64,000 nucleotides of DNA from Serratia rhizosphaerae (GCF_009817885.1 NZ_CP041764.1:1798001-1862000); one strand, 5' to 3'; numbered from the stretch's first letter, positions 33,306-42,529 are shown. Notes: generated from the sequence alone by a model not told the origin. Made by a program: numbers and translations.

Positions 33306-35495
33306 ATGCTCTACCAAGGCGAAACATTACAACTACACTGGCTCGAGAACGGTATCGCCGAGCTGGTGTTTGATGCCCCAGGCTCCGTCAACAAGCTGGA
33401 TACCCGCACCGTTGCCGCGCTGGGCGAAGCGCTCGACGTACTGGAAAAACAGACCGAGCTGAAAGGGCTGCTGCTGCGTTCCAACAAAAACGCATTTATC
33501 GTCGGTGCCGATATCACCGAATTCCTGTCGCTGTTCGCCGCCCCGGCGGAAAAACTGCAGCATTGGCTGGCTTTCGCCAATTCCATTTTCAACCGTCTGG
33601 AAGATTTACCGGTGCCGACCATTGCCGCCATCAACGGCTATGCACTGGGCGGCGGCTGCGAATGCGTGCTGGCGACGGACTTTCGCGTCGCAACACCGGA
33701 TGCGCGCATCGGCCTGCCGGAAACCAAACTCGGCATTATGCCGGGCTTCGGCGGTTCGGTACGTCTGCCGCGTCTGCTCGGTAATGACAGCGCGCTGGAG
33801 ATCATCGCCGCAGGTAAAGACATCGGCGCCAAAGAGGCGCTGAAAGTCGGCCTGGTCGATGCGGTCGTCGCGCCGGAAAAACTGGCGGATGCCGCGCGTC
33901 AGATGCTGCAACAGGCCATTGACGGGCGGTTGGACTGGCGCGCCAGCCGCCAGCCGAAGCTGGAACCGCTGAAGCTCAGCCCGATTGAAGCAGCCATGAG
34001 CTTCACCACCGCCAAAGGTATGGTGCTGCAAACCGCCGGCAAACACTATCCGGCGCCCATGACCGCGGTGAAGACGATTGAGGCCGCCGCCGGATTGGGA
34101 CGCGATGAAGCACTGAAGCTGGAGACCGCCAGCTTTGTACCGTTGGCGCGTTCCAATGAAGCCCGGGCGTTGGTCGGTATTTTCCTCAACGATCAGTTTG
34201 TGAAAAGTCAGGCGAAAAAACTGGCGAAAGATCGCACCGCGCCGAAGCAGGCCGCAGTGCTGGGCGCCGGCATTATGGGCGGTGGCATCGCCTACCAGTC
34301 CGCATTAAAAGGCGTGCCGGTACTGATGAAAGATATCAGTGAAAAATCGCTGACGCTCGGCATGGGCGAAGCCGCCAAGCTGCTGAACAAACAGCTGGAG
34401 CGCGGTAAGCTCGACGGCATGAAGATGGCCGGCGTGCTGGCAACCATTCAGCCCACGCTGGACTACGCCGGCATTGAACGCGCTCAGGTGATTGTGGAAG
34501 CGGTGGTGGAGAATCCGAAGGTCAAAGCCGCAGTGCTAGCCGAAGTTGAAGGGCTCATCGGCAAAGACACGGTTCTGGCGTCTAATACCTCGACTATTCC
34601 GATTAATGAACTGGCAAAATCGCTGCAACGGCCGCAGAACTTCTGCGGTATGCACTTCTTTAACCCGGTGCACCGCATGCCGCTGGTAGAAATCATCCGC
34701 GGTGAACGCACCAGCGACGAAACCATCGCCGCCGTGGTGGCCTACGCGTCACGCATGGGGAAAACGCCGATCGTGGTCAACGACTGCCCGGGCTTCTTCG
34801 TCAACCGCGTGCTGTTCCCTTACTTTGCCGGCTTCAGCCTGCTGTTGCGGGACGGCGCTGATTTCCGTCAGGTCGATAAAGTGATGGAAAAACAGTTCGG
34901 CTGGCCAATGGGCCCGGCCTATCTGCTGGACGTAGTCGGTATTGATACTGCCCATCACGCCCAGGCCGTGATGGCCGCCGGCTTCCCTGAACGTATGGGC
35001 AAGGATTACCGCGATGCGGTCGACGTGATGTTCGACAACCAGCGCTTCGGCCAGAAAAACCAGGTGGGCTTCTACCGCTATAGCCAGGATAACAAAGGCA
35101 GACCGCGTAAAGAGAACGACGAACAGACCGATGCGCTGTTGGCGGCAGTCAGCCAGCCGCGGCAAAACATCAGCGCCGAGGAAACTATCGCGCGCATGAT
35201 GATCCCGATGATTAACGAAGTGGTGCGCTGTCTGGAAGAAGGCATCATCGCCAGCCCGGCGGAAGCCGATATGGCGCTGGTTTACGGCATCGGTTTCCCG
35301 CCGTTCCACGGCGGCGTCTTCCGCTACCTGGATACCATGGGCACGGCTCATTACGTTGAAATGGCGCAGCGTTACGCACATCTGGGCGCGCTGTATCAGG
35401 TTCCGGCCGGCCTGCGCGCCAAAGCCGAACGTAATGAAACCTACTACCCGGTGACGGCGCCAATCGCGAATGTCTCCACGGGCCAACCGGCATGA
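33306..35495 (+). CDS. fadB: Fatty acid oxidation complex subunit alpha FadB
   Basis: FadB carries enoyl-CoA hydratase, isomerase and 3-hydroxyacyl-CoA dehydrogenase activities of beta-oxidation. The 729-residue product matches E. coli in length. The hydratase domain (about 1-190) has the catalytic glutamates in GGGCECV and GLPETKLGIMPGFGG. The dehydrogenase domain (from about 310) has the NAD loop LGAGIMGGGIA and the catalytic GMHFFNPVHRMPLVEI. The ATG at 33306 has AGGAG upstream; the earlier in-frame region spans the FadR operator and is non-coding. Confidence 0.97.
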   Translation: MLYQGETLQLHWLENGIAELVFDAPGSVNKLDTRTVAALGEALDVLEKQTELKGLLLRSNKNAFIVGADITEFLSLFAAPAEKLQHWLAFANSIFNRLEDLPVPTIAAINGYALGGGCECVLATDFRVATPDARIGLPETKLGIMPGFGGSVRLPRLLGNDSALEIIAAGKDIGAKEALKVGLVDAVVAPEKLADAARQMLQQAIDGRLDWRASRQPKLEPLKLSPIEAAMSFTTAKGMVLQTAGKHYPAPMTAVKTIEAAAGLGRDEALKLETASFVPLARSNEARALVGIFLNDQFVKSQAKKLAKDRTAPKQAAVLGAGIMGGGIAYQSALKGVPVLMKDISEKSLTLGMGEAAKLLNKQLERGKLDGMKMAGVLATIQPTLDYAGIERAQVIVEAVVENPKVKAAVLAEVEGLIGKDTVLASNTSTIPINELAKSLQRPQNFCGMHFFNPVHRMPLVEIIRGERTSDETIAAVVAYASRMGKTPIVVNDCPGFFVNRVLFPYFAGFSLLLRDGADFRQVDKVMEKQFGWPMGPAYLLDVVGIDTAHHAQAVMAAGFPERMGKDYRDAVDVMFDNQRFGQKNQVGFYRYSQDNKGRPRKENDEQTDALLAAVSQPRQNISAEETIARMMIPMINEVVRCLEEGIIASPAEADMALVYGIGFPPFHGGVFRYLDTMGTAHYVEMAQRYAHLGALYQVPAGLRAKAERNETYYPVTAPIANVSTGQPA

Positions 35496-35506
35496 GGTCA
35501 TAAAAG

Positions 35507-36670
35507 ATGGAAAACGTAGTTATTGTTGACGCCGTCCGTACGCCGATGGGCCGCTCAAAAGGCGGCGCCTTCCGTCAGGTGCGCGCCGAGGATCTGTCCG
35601 CCCACCTGATGCGTACGCTGCTCAGCCGCAATCCGGTAGTGGAACCCAGCGCAATTGACGATATTTACTGGGGCTGCGTACAGCAAACGCTGGAGCAAGG
35701 CTTTAACGTCGCGCGTAATGCCGCACTACTGGCGGAAATTCCCCATACGGTGCCCGCCGTTACCGTGAACCGCCTGTGCGGCTCCTCCATGCAGGCGCTA
35801 CACGACGCCGCTCGCGCCATTATGGTCGGCGATGCGCAGGTCAGCCTGATCGGCGGCGTCGAGCACATGGGCCACGTGCCGATGAACCACGGCATTGATT
35901 TCCACCCAGGCCTCAGTCGTTCGGTCGCCAAAGCCGCCGGCATGATGGGGCTGACCGCCGAGATGCTGGCCAAGATGCATAACATCAGCCGCCAGATGCA
36001 GGATGAGTTCGCCGCACGTTCGCACCAGCGGGCCCATGCCGCTACTCTGGCCGGTCATTTTAAACAGGAGATCGTCGCCACCACCGGTCACGATGCCGAT
36101 GGCGTACTGACCCGCTACGATTTTGATGAGGTGATCCGCCCGGAAACCACGGTGGAAACGCTGGCGGCGTTGCGCCCGGCCTTCGACCCGGTGAACGGTA
36201 CGGTCACCGCCGGCAGCTCCTCCGCCCTGTCAGACGGCGCTTCCGCCATGCTGCTGATGAGCGAATCGCACGCCAAATCCCTGGGACTGAAAGCACGTGC
36301 GCGCATCCGCTCCATGGCGGTGGTGGGTTGCGATCCGTCCATCATGGGCTACGGTCCGGTACCGGCCAGCCGGCTGGCGCTGAAGCGCGCCGGACTAACC
36401 ACGCAGGACATCGACCTGTTTGAACTGAACGAAGCCTTCGCCGCCCAGTCGCTGCCCTGCATCAAGGATCTGGGGCTTCTGGACAGCCTTGACGATAAGG
36501 TGAACCTGAACGGCGGCGCTATTGCGCTGGGTCACCCGCTGGGCTGCTCCGGCTCGCGTATCTCCACCACCCTGCTGAACCTGATGGAACGCCGCGACGC
36601 GCAGTTTGGCCTGGCCACTATGTGCATCGGCCTGGGACAAGGCATCGCCACCGTGTTCGAACGCGTATAA
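35507..36670 (+). CDS. fadA: 3-ketoacyl-CoA thiolase FadA
   Basis: FadA performs the thiolytic cleavage step of beta-oxidation and forms the multienzyme complex with FadB. The 387-residue thiolase has the nucleophilic cysteine in NRLCGSSMQ (C91), the GGVEHMGHVPM segment, and the carboxy-terminal NLNGGAIALGHPLGCSG and MCIGLGQG with the second cysteine and histidine. It starts 11 bases after fadB and is followed by an intrinsic terminator. Confidence 0.97.
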   Translation: MENVVIVDAVRTPMGRSKGGAFRQVRAEDLSAHLMRTLLSRNPVVEPSAIDDIYWGCVQQTLEQGFNVARNAALLAEIPHTVPAVTVNRLCGSSMQALHDAARAIMVGDAQVSLIGGVEHMGHVPMNHGIDFHPGLSRSVAKAAGMMGLTAEMLAKMHNISRQMQDEFAARSHQRAHAATLAGHFKQEIVATTGHDADGVLTRYDFDEVIRPETTVETLAALRPAFDPVNGTVTAGSSSALSDGASAMLLMSESHAKSLGLKARARIRSMAVVGCDPSIMGYGPVPASRLALKRAGLTTQDIDLFELNEAFAAQSLPCIKDLGLLDSLDDKVNLNGGAIALGHPLGCSGSRISTTLLNLMERRDAQFGLATMCIGLGQGIATVFERV

Positions 36671-36722
36671 CACACCCTTTGCCGGCCCGCCGGGTCGGCA
36701 CCTCAGTTTAGTTGCCGTGCTT

Positions 36723-36747
36723 CCCGCCTGTCAGGGGCGGGTTTTTT
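36723..36747 (+). terminator. fadBA terminator
   Basis: CCCGCC, a 7-base loop and GGCGGG are followed by TTTTTT, 52 bases after the fadA stop. This is a typical rho-independent terminator. Confidence 0.88.
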
Positions 36748-36767
36748 CTGTCTGCCGTTTCACCGAC

Positions 36768-36793
36768 AAAAAATAGGGCGGCTTGCGCCACCC
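36768..36793 (-). terminator. ubiD-fre terminator
   Basis: On the minus strand GGGTGGC, a GCAA loop and GCCGCCC (one G-T pair) are followed by TATTTTTT, 26 bases after the fre stop. It is back to back with the fadBA terminator. Confidence 0.82.
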
Positions 36794-36819
36794 CTGTTAC
36801 AACCCGTATCGCATCCCGC

Positions 36820-37521
36820 TTAAATAAACGAGAAAGCATCGCCAAACATGCGCGACGCCTGCGCACCGCGCTCAGCGCAGAAGCGCTCACGGGCAATCTT
36901 CGCCATTTCAAAGCGTCCAGCGATATAAATATCGTGGTCGGCCAGCGAACCGTAATCCTGCAGCACCGCGCTCAATACCGTGCCGCTGCGGCCGCGCCAT
37001 TCTGGGTCTGGCTGTTCCACCACCGGGATCACCTGCAGATTCGGGTGCTGCAACGACAGCGCTTCCAGCTCGCTCAGGTCATACAGATGCTGCAGTTCAC
37101 GGCCGCCCCAGTAAATCGCGATATCGCGATCCGGCTGCTGCTCCAGCGCGGTCAGCAAAATGGAACGCGCATACGAGAAGCCGGTACCTCCGGCGATCAG
37201 CACCAGCGGGCGGCTGCCGTCTTCACGCAGCCAGGCATCGCCATGCGGTACGTCGACGGTAATCGCCTGCTCTTTCAAAATACGGTCCATCACCGCCATG
37301 GCGTACAGATTCAGCTCTGAAGCGCCGATATGCAGCTCAATATACTCCTGCTGCGACGGGGTGGAGGCCAGTGAGAACGGGCGCTTGTCGCGCTCGTCCA
37401 TCACCACCATCAAATATTGTCCGGCCTTGAATGAAAACGGCGCTTCCGGCACCAAACGTACCCGATAAACGGTATCGGTAATGGCCTCTACGGAGGTCAC
37501 TTTACAGCTCAATATTGTCAT
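36820..37521 (-). CDS. fre: NAD(P)H-flavin reductase Fre
   Basis: Fre reduces free flavins with NAD(P)H and thereby supplies reduced flavin to other reactions, including ferric reduction. The 233-residue protein matches E. coli Fre, with the flavin-binding RPFSLAST motif and the nucleotide loop LIAGGTGFSYARSI. The ATG at 37519-37521 fits the family start (MTILSCKVTSVEAITDTVYR). It follows ubiD by 51 bases, as in E. coli, in a probable operon. Confidence 0.96.
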   Translation of the reverse strand: MTILSCKVTSVEAITDTVYRVRLVPEAPFSFKAGQYLMVVMDERDKRPFSLASTPSQQEYIELHIGASELNLYAMAVMDRILKEQAITVDVPHGDAWLREDGSRPLVLIAGGTGFSYARSILLTALEQQPDRDIAIYWGGRELQHLYDLSELEALSLQHPNLQVIPVVEQPDPEWRGRSGTVLSAVLQDYGSLADHDIYIAGRFEMAKIARERFCAERGAQASRMFGDAFSFI

Positions 37522-37572
37522 GCGTTCCCTCTGTCGGGTCATCAATGCAAAACTGAGAACAGAGAGCTGACG

Positions 37573-39069
37573 CTACAGCGTCGGCTCTCTGTCACTGAAG
37601 ATTGCGAGTTCGTCCCAGATCTCATCGATGCGCGCACGCACCTTTTCGTCCATCACAATCGGACGGCCCCACTCGCGTTGGGTTTCCCCCGGCCATTTAT
37701 TGGTGGCGTCCAGCCCCATCTTCGAACCCAGCCCGGAAACCGGCGAGGCGAAGTCCAGATAGTCAATCGGCGTATTTTCCACCATCACGGTATCCCTTGC
37801 CGGATCCATTCGTGTGGTAATCGCCCAAATCACATCATTCCAGTCGCGCGCGTTGACATCGTCATCACAAACAATCACGAACTTGGTGTACATAAACTGA
37901 CGCAGGAACGACCAAACGCCCATCATCACACGTTTGGCATGGCCCGGATACTGCTTCTTGATGGTGACTACCGCCAGGCGATAGGAGCAGCCTTCCGGCG
38001 GCAGGTAGAAGTCGACGATTTCCGGGAACTGTTTTTGCAGAATCGGCACAAACACTTCATTCAACGCCACGCCCAACACCGCCGGCTCATCCGGCGGACG
38101 ACCAGTATAGGTGGAATGGTAAATGGCGTCACGACGCTGCGTCACATGCGTGACGGTGAATACCGGGAAATGGTCGATTTCATTGTAGTAACCGGTGTGG
38201 TCGCCGTATGGCCCTTCCGGCGCCATTTCGCCCGGTTCAATATAGCCCTCGAGCACAATTTCGGCGCTGGCGGGTACTTCCAGATCGTTGGAAATACATT
38301 TGACGACTTCGGTTTTATTGCCGCGCAGCAGCCCGGCGAAGGCGTATTCAGACAGCGTATCCGGCACTGGCGTCACCGCACCGAGGATGGTGGCTGGATC
38401 GGCCCCCAACGCCACGGAAACCGGGAAGCGCTCGCCGGGGTGCGCCTGGCACCACTCCTGGAAATCCAACGCGCCGCCGCGGTGCGACAGCCAGCGCATG
38501 ATAACCTTATTCTTACCCAGCACCTGCTGACGGTAGATGCCCAGGTTCTGACGCTCTTTCTCCGGGCCGCGGGTCACGGTCAGCCCCCAGGTAATCAGCG
38601 GCGCAGCGTCTTCCGGCCAGCAATGCATCACCGGGATGCGGCCAAGATCGACATCATCGCCCTGCCACACCTGTTCCTGACACGGTGCCGCCCCCAGGAC
38701 TTTGGTTGGCATGTTCAGCACCTGCTTGAACTTCGGCATCTTGTCGAACAGATCGCGGAAGCCCTTCGGCGGCTCAGGCTCTTTCAGAAACGCCAGCAGT
38801 TTGCCCACATCGCGCAGTGCGCTGACGTCTTCCTGGCCCATGCCCATCGCCACACGGTTCGCCGTGCCGAACAGGTTGCACAGCACCGGCATGTCATAGC
38901 CTTTCGGGTTTTCAAACAGCAGCGCCGGGCCGCCCGCACGCAGGGTGCGATCGGCAATTTCCGTCATTTCCAGATAGGGATCGATAGGCTGGCTGATGCG
39001 TTTTAGTTCCCCTCTCTTTTCCAGCAATGAGAGGAAATCGCGTAAGTCACGGTATTTCATACTGTTCAT
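37573..39069 (-). CDS. ubiD: 4-hydroxy-3-polyprenylbenzoate decarboxylase UbiD
   Basis: UbiD is the prenylated-FMN-dependent decarboxylase of ubiquinone synthesis; it needs UbiX for its cofactor. The 498-residue protein is near-identical to E. coli UbiD across blocks such as NPKGYDMPVLCNLFGT, EGPYGDHTGYYNE and PPDEPAVLGVALNE. Two starts are possible, ATG at 39069 (chosen, matching the E. coli start pattern) or ATG at 39060; neither has a clear Shine-Dalgarno sequence. TATAAT hexamers lie at 39068-39073 and 39092-39097 on the minus strand, so the leader may be very short. Confidence 0.94.
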   Translation of the reverse strand: MNSMKYRDLRDFLSLLEKRGELKRISQPIDPYLEMTEIADRTLRAGGPALLFENPKGYDMPVLCNLFGTANRVAMGMGQEDVSALRDVGKLLAFLKEPEPPKGFRDLFDKMPKFKQVLNMPTKVLGAAPCQEQVWQGDDVDLGRIPVMHCWPEDAAPLITWGLTVTRGPEKERQNLGIYRQQVLGKNKVIMRWLSHRGGALDFQEWCQAHPGERFPVSVALGADPATILGAVTPVPDTLSEYAFAGLLRGNKTEVVKCISNDLEVPASAEIVLEGYIEPGEMAPEGPYGDHTGYYNEIDHFPVFTVTHVTQRRDAIYHSTYTGRPPDEPAVLGVALNEVFVPILQKQFPEIVDFYLPPEGCSYRLAVVTIKKQYPGHAKRVMMGVWSFLRQFMYTKFVIVCDDDVNARDWNDVIWAITTRMDPARDTVMVENTPIDYLDFASPVSGLGSKMGLDATNKWPGETQREWGRPIVMDEKVRARIDEIWDELAIFSDREPTL

Positions 39070-39149
39070 TATAACGGCCAGTGAGGCGGGCATTATAAGC
39101 CCTCTTCACGGTTGATGCTGCAATTTTGTTAAACAGAGCCGCGGCGCTG

Positions 39150-39875
39150 TCAGTGGCAGTCGAATGGCACCAGCGCCTGCAGCGCCAGCGTATCCTGATG
39201 TTCCTGCGTCGCCGTATTATGGCGGAACAGCTTGTAGCCCTGCCCGCGGGGGCTGAAATAACGCAGCGCATTGTCACAGACATGCAGCAAACTGCCTTCG
39301 TGCAGCGCCACAACGGATTCGCTTGGATTGACCGCACAGAATTCGGCCAGGCGTTCATCGCGCGTTTCACCCATATGCCCGCTGATATGCGCATCAATAT
39401 AATGCGGGTTAATCTGCAGCGGGAACAGCCCTAATGACGGCAAGACGACGCTGTTGCGTACCGGCATATCATTGGTCGTACGAATACTCGGCGTCGCCAC
39501 GTTGCAGCCGGCGCTCCAGCCGACATACGGTACATGGCGTTCACGCACCGCACGCTGAATGGGGACGATCAGGCCATTTTCATGCAGCTGTTGATTCAGC
39601 AGCCAGCTGTTGCCGCCGCTGACCAGAATGCATTCAGCCTGTTCAACCGCCGCCGCCGGCGATGACGAGTGGTGAATGCTGGCGACGGGAATGCCCAGCG
39701 TCTGCGTCAGCTCCTGCGCGCGCTCATCATAATCACTGCGGATCAGCGCGTAAGGAATCAGCAGCGCTGAGGTGAGATGACGACGGGCAACCATCTCCAG
39801 CAGTTGTTCTTTGGCGTAGCCCAGCAGCTCCGCTTCCCCGGAAAGCTTACCGTTGCTCAGTAGAAATAGTTCCAT
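39150..39875 (-). CDS. pepE: Peptidase E family protein (alpha-aspartyl dipeptidase PepE-like)
   Basis: PepE-type peptidases of family S51 hydrolyse dipeptides with amino-terminal aspartate. The 241-residue protein has the nucleophilic elbow GWSAGCNV with Ser121, plus Asp136 in NDMPV and His158 in INPHY, matching the known Ser/Asp/His triad spacing. It is longer than the classic 229-residue enzymes and its last 40 residues diverge, so substrate range may differ. It lies between ubiD and rfaH, which are direct neighbours in E. coli. It is probably transcribed separately from ubiD. Confidence 0.82.
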   Translation of the reverse strand: MELFLLSNGKLSGEAELLGYAKEQLLEMVARRHLTSALLIPYALIRSDYDERAQELTQTLGIPVASIHHSSSPAAAVEQAECILVSGGNSWLLNQQLHENGLIVPIQRAVRERHVPYVGWSAGCNVATPSIRTTNDMPVRNSVVLPSLGLFPLQINPHYIDAHISGHMGETRDERLAEFCAVNPSESVVALHEGSLLHVCDNALRYFSPRGQGYKLFRHNTATQEHQDTLALQALVPFDCH

Positions 39876-40149
39876 TGCTCTCTCTTATCTAAGAAGGATG
39901 AATAACATCACATTGGCGCTCGCCGCGCTTTGCCATACTGCTCACGGTAACAAATTTTGCGCCTACAGTTATACCCGGGTGCGGCAGATATGTGTGTGAC
40001 GACACATCCAACGCCGCAGGTTAAGTACGATCTACGCCAGCAGCGTTGGTTATATCTGATTAACCCCATTTCACGATTGTGGGGCTTGGCCTAGGTATCC
40101 GTAATGGCTTTTGCTATGCTTAACGGCTGACAGAAAGGCATGTGAAATT

Positions 40150-40638
40150 ATGGAATCTTGGTATTTACTCTATTGTAAACGCGGCCAGCTCTTGCGGGCA
40201 CAGGAACACTTGGAACGACAGGCGGTGGGCTGCTTTAGCCCGATAATCGCGCTGGAAAAGATTGTGCGCGGCAAGCGCACCACGGTGAACGAACCGCTGT
40301 TTCCCAACTACCTGTTTGTGGCGTTCGATCCTGAGCGGATCCACACCACAACCATCAGCGCAACCCGCGGCGTCAGCCATTTTGTCCGCTTCGGTTCGCT
40401 GCCAACGATCATTCCACAGACGGTTATCGAAGAACTGCGCACCCATACCAGCGACACCTATGTCGACCCGGAAACGCCGCAGCCGGGCGATACCGTGCTG
40501 ATTACCGACGGTGTGTTCGAGGGCCTGCAGGCTATCTATACCGAGCCAGACGGCGAGGCGCGCTCCATGCTGCTGCTCAACCTGATTAACAAACAGGTGA
40601 CGCAAAGCCTGGATAACCGCCAGTTCGAAAAGATGTAA
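40150..40638 (+). CDS. rfaH: Transcription/translation regulator RfaH
   Basis: RfaH is the NusG paralogue that suppresses pausing and couples ribosomes in long operons carrying ops elements, such as those for LPS core, capsule and hemolysin. The 162-residue protein starts MESWYLLYCKRGQLLRAQEH, equal in length to E. coli RfaH, with FPNYLFVAFDP and RGVSHFVRFG in the NGN domain and FEGLQAIYTEPDGEARSM in the KOW part. The ATG at 40150 matches the family start. A terminator follows at once. Confidence 0.96.
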   Translation: MESWYLLYCKRGQLLRAQEHLERQAVGCFSPIIALEKIVRGKRTTVNEPLFPNYLFVAFDPERIHTTTISATRGVSHFVRFGSLPTIIPQTVIEELRTHTSDTYVDPETPQPGDTVLITDGVFEGLQAIYTEPDGEARSMLLLNLINKQVTQSLDNRQFEKM

Positions 40639-40640
40639 AC

Positions 40641-40663
40641 AAGGCGCCGCAGGGCGCCTTTTT
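40641..40663 (+). terminator. rfaH terminator
   Basis: AAGGCGCC, a GCAG loop and GGCGCCTT are followed by TTT, starting 3 bases after the rfaH stop. The stem may also serve hemB on the other strand, where the T-run is weaker. Confidence 0.85.
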
Positions 40664-40671
40664 ATGCTCTC

Positions 40672-41694
40672 TCAGCGCTGCATCGCTTCGTCATGCAACC
40701 ACTGCGCCACGCGCTTGGCGAAATAGGTCAGCACACCATCGGCACCGGCGCGTTTGAAACACATCAGCGATTCCATAATGGCCGGTTGCTCCTGCAGCCA
40801 ACCATTCTGGATTGCCGCCATATGCATCGCATACTCACCGGAAACCTGATAGGCGAATGTCGGCACGCCAAAGTTATCCTTAACGCGGCGCACCACATCC
40901 AGATACGGCATGCCAGGCTTCACCATCACCATATCCGCGCCTTCCTGCAGGTCCTGCGCAATTTCCTGCAGCGCTTCGTCGCTATTGGCCGGATCCATCT
41001 GATAGGTTTTTTTGTTGCCGCCTTTCAGATTGCCGCTGGAGCCCAGCGCATCGCGGAACGGGCCGTAATAGCAAGAGGCATATTTGGCAGAGTAGGCCAT
41101 GATCTGCGTATTGATCAGCCCCTGCTGTTCCAGACTGTCGCGAATGGCGCCGATGCGACCATCCATCATATCGCTCGGGGCGACGATTTCTGCGCCGGCT
41201 TCTGCGTGTGACAACGCCTGGCGCACCAAAATCTCTTTGGTGACATCGTTAATCACATAGCCGTCGCTATCAATCACGCCGTCCTGACCGTGTGTGGTAT
41301 AGGGATCCAGCGCCACATCGGTCAGGATCCCCAGCTCAGGCACCGCATCTTTCAGGGCGCGCACCGTACGCTGCACCAGGCCATCCGGGTTATAGGCTTC
41401 TTCCGCATGCAAAGATTTCTGCGCGGACTCAATCACCGGAAATAACGAAATCACCGGCACGCCAAGCTTGGCGATGGCTTCCGCCTCTTTGACCAGCAGA
41501 TCGATAGACATACGTGACACACCCGGCATGGAGCTGACCGCCTCTTGACGTTGGCTGCCTTCCATCACGAAAACTGGATAAATCAAATCGTTAACGCTCA
41601 GTTGATTTTCAGCCACCAGGCGGCGGCTGAAATCATGGCGACGCACGCGACGCATGCGACGCCCCGGGAAAGTGCCCGGAAACGCATAGCTCAT
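40672..41694 (-). CDS. hemB: Delta-aminolevulinic acid dehydratase HemB, non-zinc-cysteine type
   Basis: HemB condenses two 5-aminolevulinate molecules to porphobilinogen for heme synthesis. The 340-residue protein resembles the Pseudomonas enzyme. The metal segment DVALDPYTTHGQDG (126-139) has Ala128, Asp130 and Asp138 where the E. coli zinc enzyme has three cysteines, which indicates the Asp-rich, magnesium-responsive class. Catalytic lysines are in AYSAKYAS and MVKPGMPY. The ATG at 41694 has AGGAG 6 bases upstream. An ATG at 41712, overlapping the tatD stop, is possible but has a weaker site. Confidence 0.93.
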   Translation of the reverse strand: MSYAFPGTFPGRRMRRVRRHDFSRRLVAENQLSVNDLIYPVFVMEGSQRQEAVSSMPGVSRMSIDLLVKEAEAIAKLGVPVISLFPVIESAQKSLHAEEAYNPDGLVQRTVRALKDAVPELGILTDVALDPYTTHGQDGVIDSDGYVINDVTKEILVRQALSHAEAGAEIVAPSDMMDGRIGAIRDSLEQQGLINTQIMAYSAKYASCYYGPFRDALGSSGNLKGGNKKTYQMDPANSDEALQEIAQDLQEGADMVMVKPGMPYLDVVRRVKDNFGVPTFAYQVSGEYAMHMAAIQNGWLQEQPAIMESLMCFKRAGADGVLTYFAKRVAQWLHDEAMQR

Positions 41695-41708
41695 ACTCTT
41701 CTCCTGAC

Positions 41709-42491
41709 TCATGCCAACCGGAATAACCGGCGGGCGTTACGATCGGTTTCCTGCGCCAGCCATTGCGCATCTTCCTGACGCCAGGTTGCCACCTGACGGA
41801 CGATATGGGGCAGAAAACAGGGTTCATTACGACGCGAGGCGGGTTTTGGCTGCAAATCCCGCGGTAACAAATACGGCGCGTCGGTTTCCAGCAGCAACCG
41901 GTCAACGGGAATTTTCGGCAACAGCGCGCGCAGCGCCAGGCCGCGACGCTCATCACACACCCAGCCGGTAATGCCGACGGATAAGCCCAACGACAGGCAG
42001 CCTGCCAGTTCCTCTTCGTTGCCGGTAAAACAGTGCACGACGGCGGCCGGCAGCTTATCCAGCCAAGGCTCCAGCAATGCGACAAAACGTGCGTGCGCAT
42101 CACGGCAGTGTAAAAACACCGGCATCGCCAGCTCCGCCGCCAGCGCCAGCTGCGCGCTAAAGGCCGCCTCCTGTTCCTGCGGCGTAGAGAAATTGCGGTT
42201 AAAATCCAGCCCGCACTCACCAATGGCCACCACTTCCTCCCTGGCGGCCAATGCGCCTATCTGCAGAGCGATATCATCGTTCCAGCTGCTGGCCTGATGC
42301 GGATGCACCCCGGCGGTAGACCAGCAGAACCCTCGGTACTGCCGCGCCAGCGCGCTGGCCGCCTCGCTTTCCGGCAGGTCGGTGCCGGTAATTAACATCC
42401 CCGTGACGCCGGCTTCCCGGGCGCGCTCAACCACCTGAGCGGTATCTTTGGCAAATTGTGAACTGGTCAGGTTAACACCGATATCAAACAT
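41709..42491 (-). CDS. tatD: TatD family metal-dependent deoxyribonuclease
   Basis: TatD is a TIM-barrel, metal-dependent 3'-5' DNase linked to DNA repair after oxidative damage; despite its name it is not needed for Tat export. The 260-residue product has E. coli length, with FDIGVNL at the start, GECGLDFNRNFS, FLHCRDAH, VHCFTGN and LLLETDAPYLLP metal-binding segments. It follows tatC after a hairpin that may reduce read-through, and it abuts hemB. Confidence 0.95.
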   Translation of the reverse strand: MFDIGVNLTSSQFAKDTAQVVERAREAGVTGMLITGTDLPESEAASALARQYRGFCWSTAGVHPHQASSWNDDIALQIGALAAREEVVAIGECGLDFNRNFSTPQEQEAAFSAQLALAAELAMPVFLHCRDAHARFVALLEPWLDKLPAAVVHCFTGNEEELAGCLSLGLSVGITGWVCDERRGLALRALLPKIPVDRLLLETDAPYLLPRDLQPKPASRRNEPCFLPHIVRQVATWRQEDAQWLAQETDRNARRLFRLA

Positions 42492-42507
42492 GGCTTTTCC
42501 AAAACAG

Positions 42508-42529
42508 AAGCCGCCCATCAGGGCGGCTT
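42508..42529 (-). terminator. Candidate intercistronic terminator between tatC and tatD
   Basis: AAGCCGCCC, an ATCA loop and GGGCGGCTT form a perfect 9-base stem 16 bases after the tatC stop. On the minus strand it is followed by CTGTTTTGG, a short T-run. It could act as a partial terminator that lowers tatD-hemB expression relative to tatABC. Confidence 0.55.
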
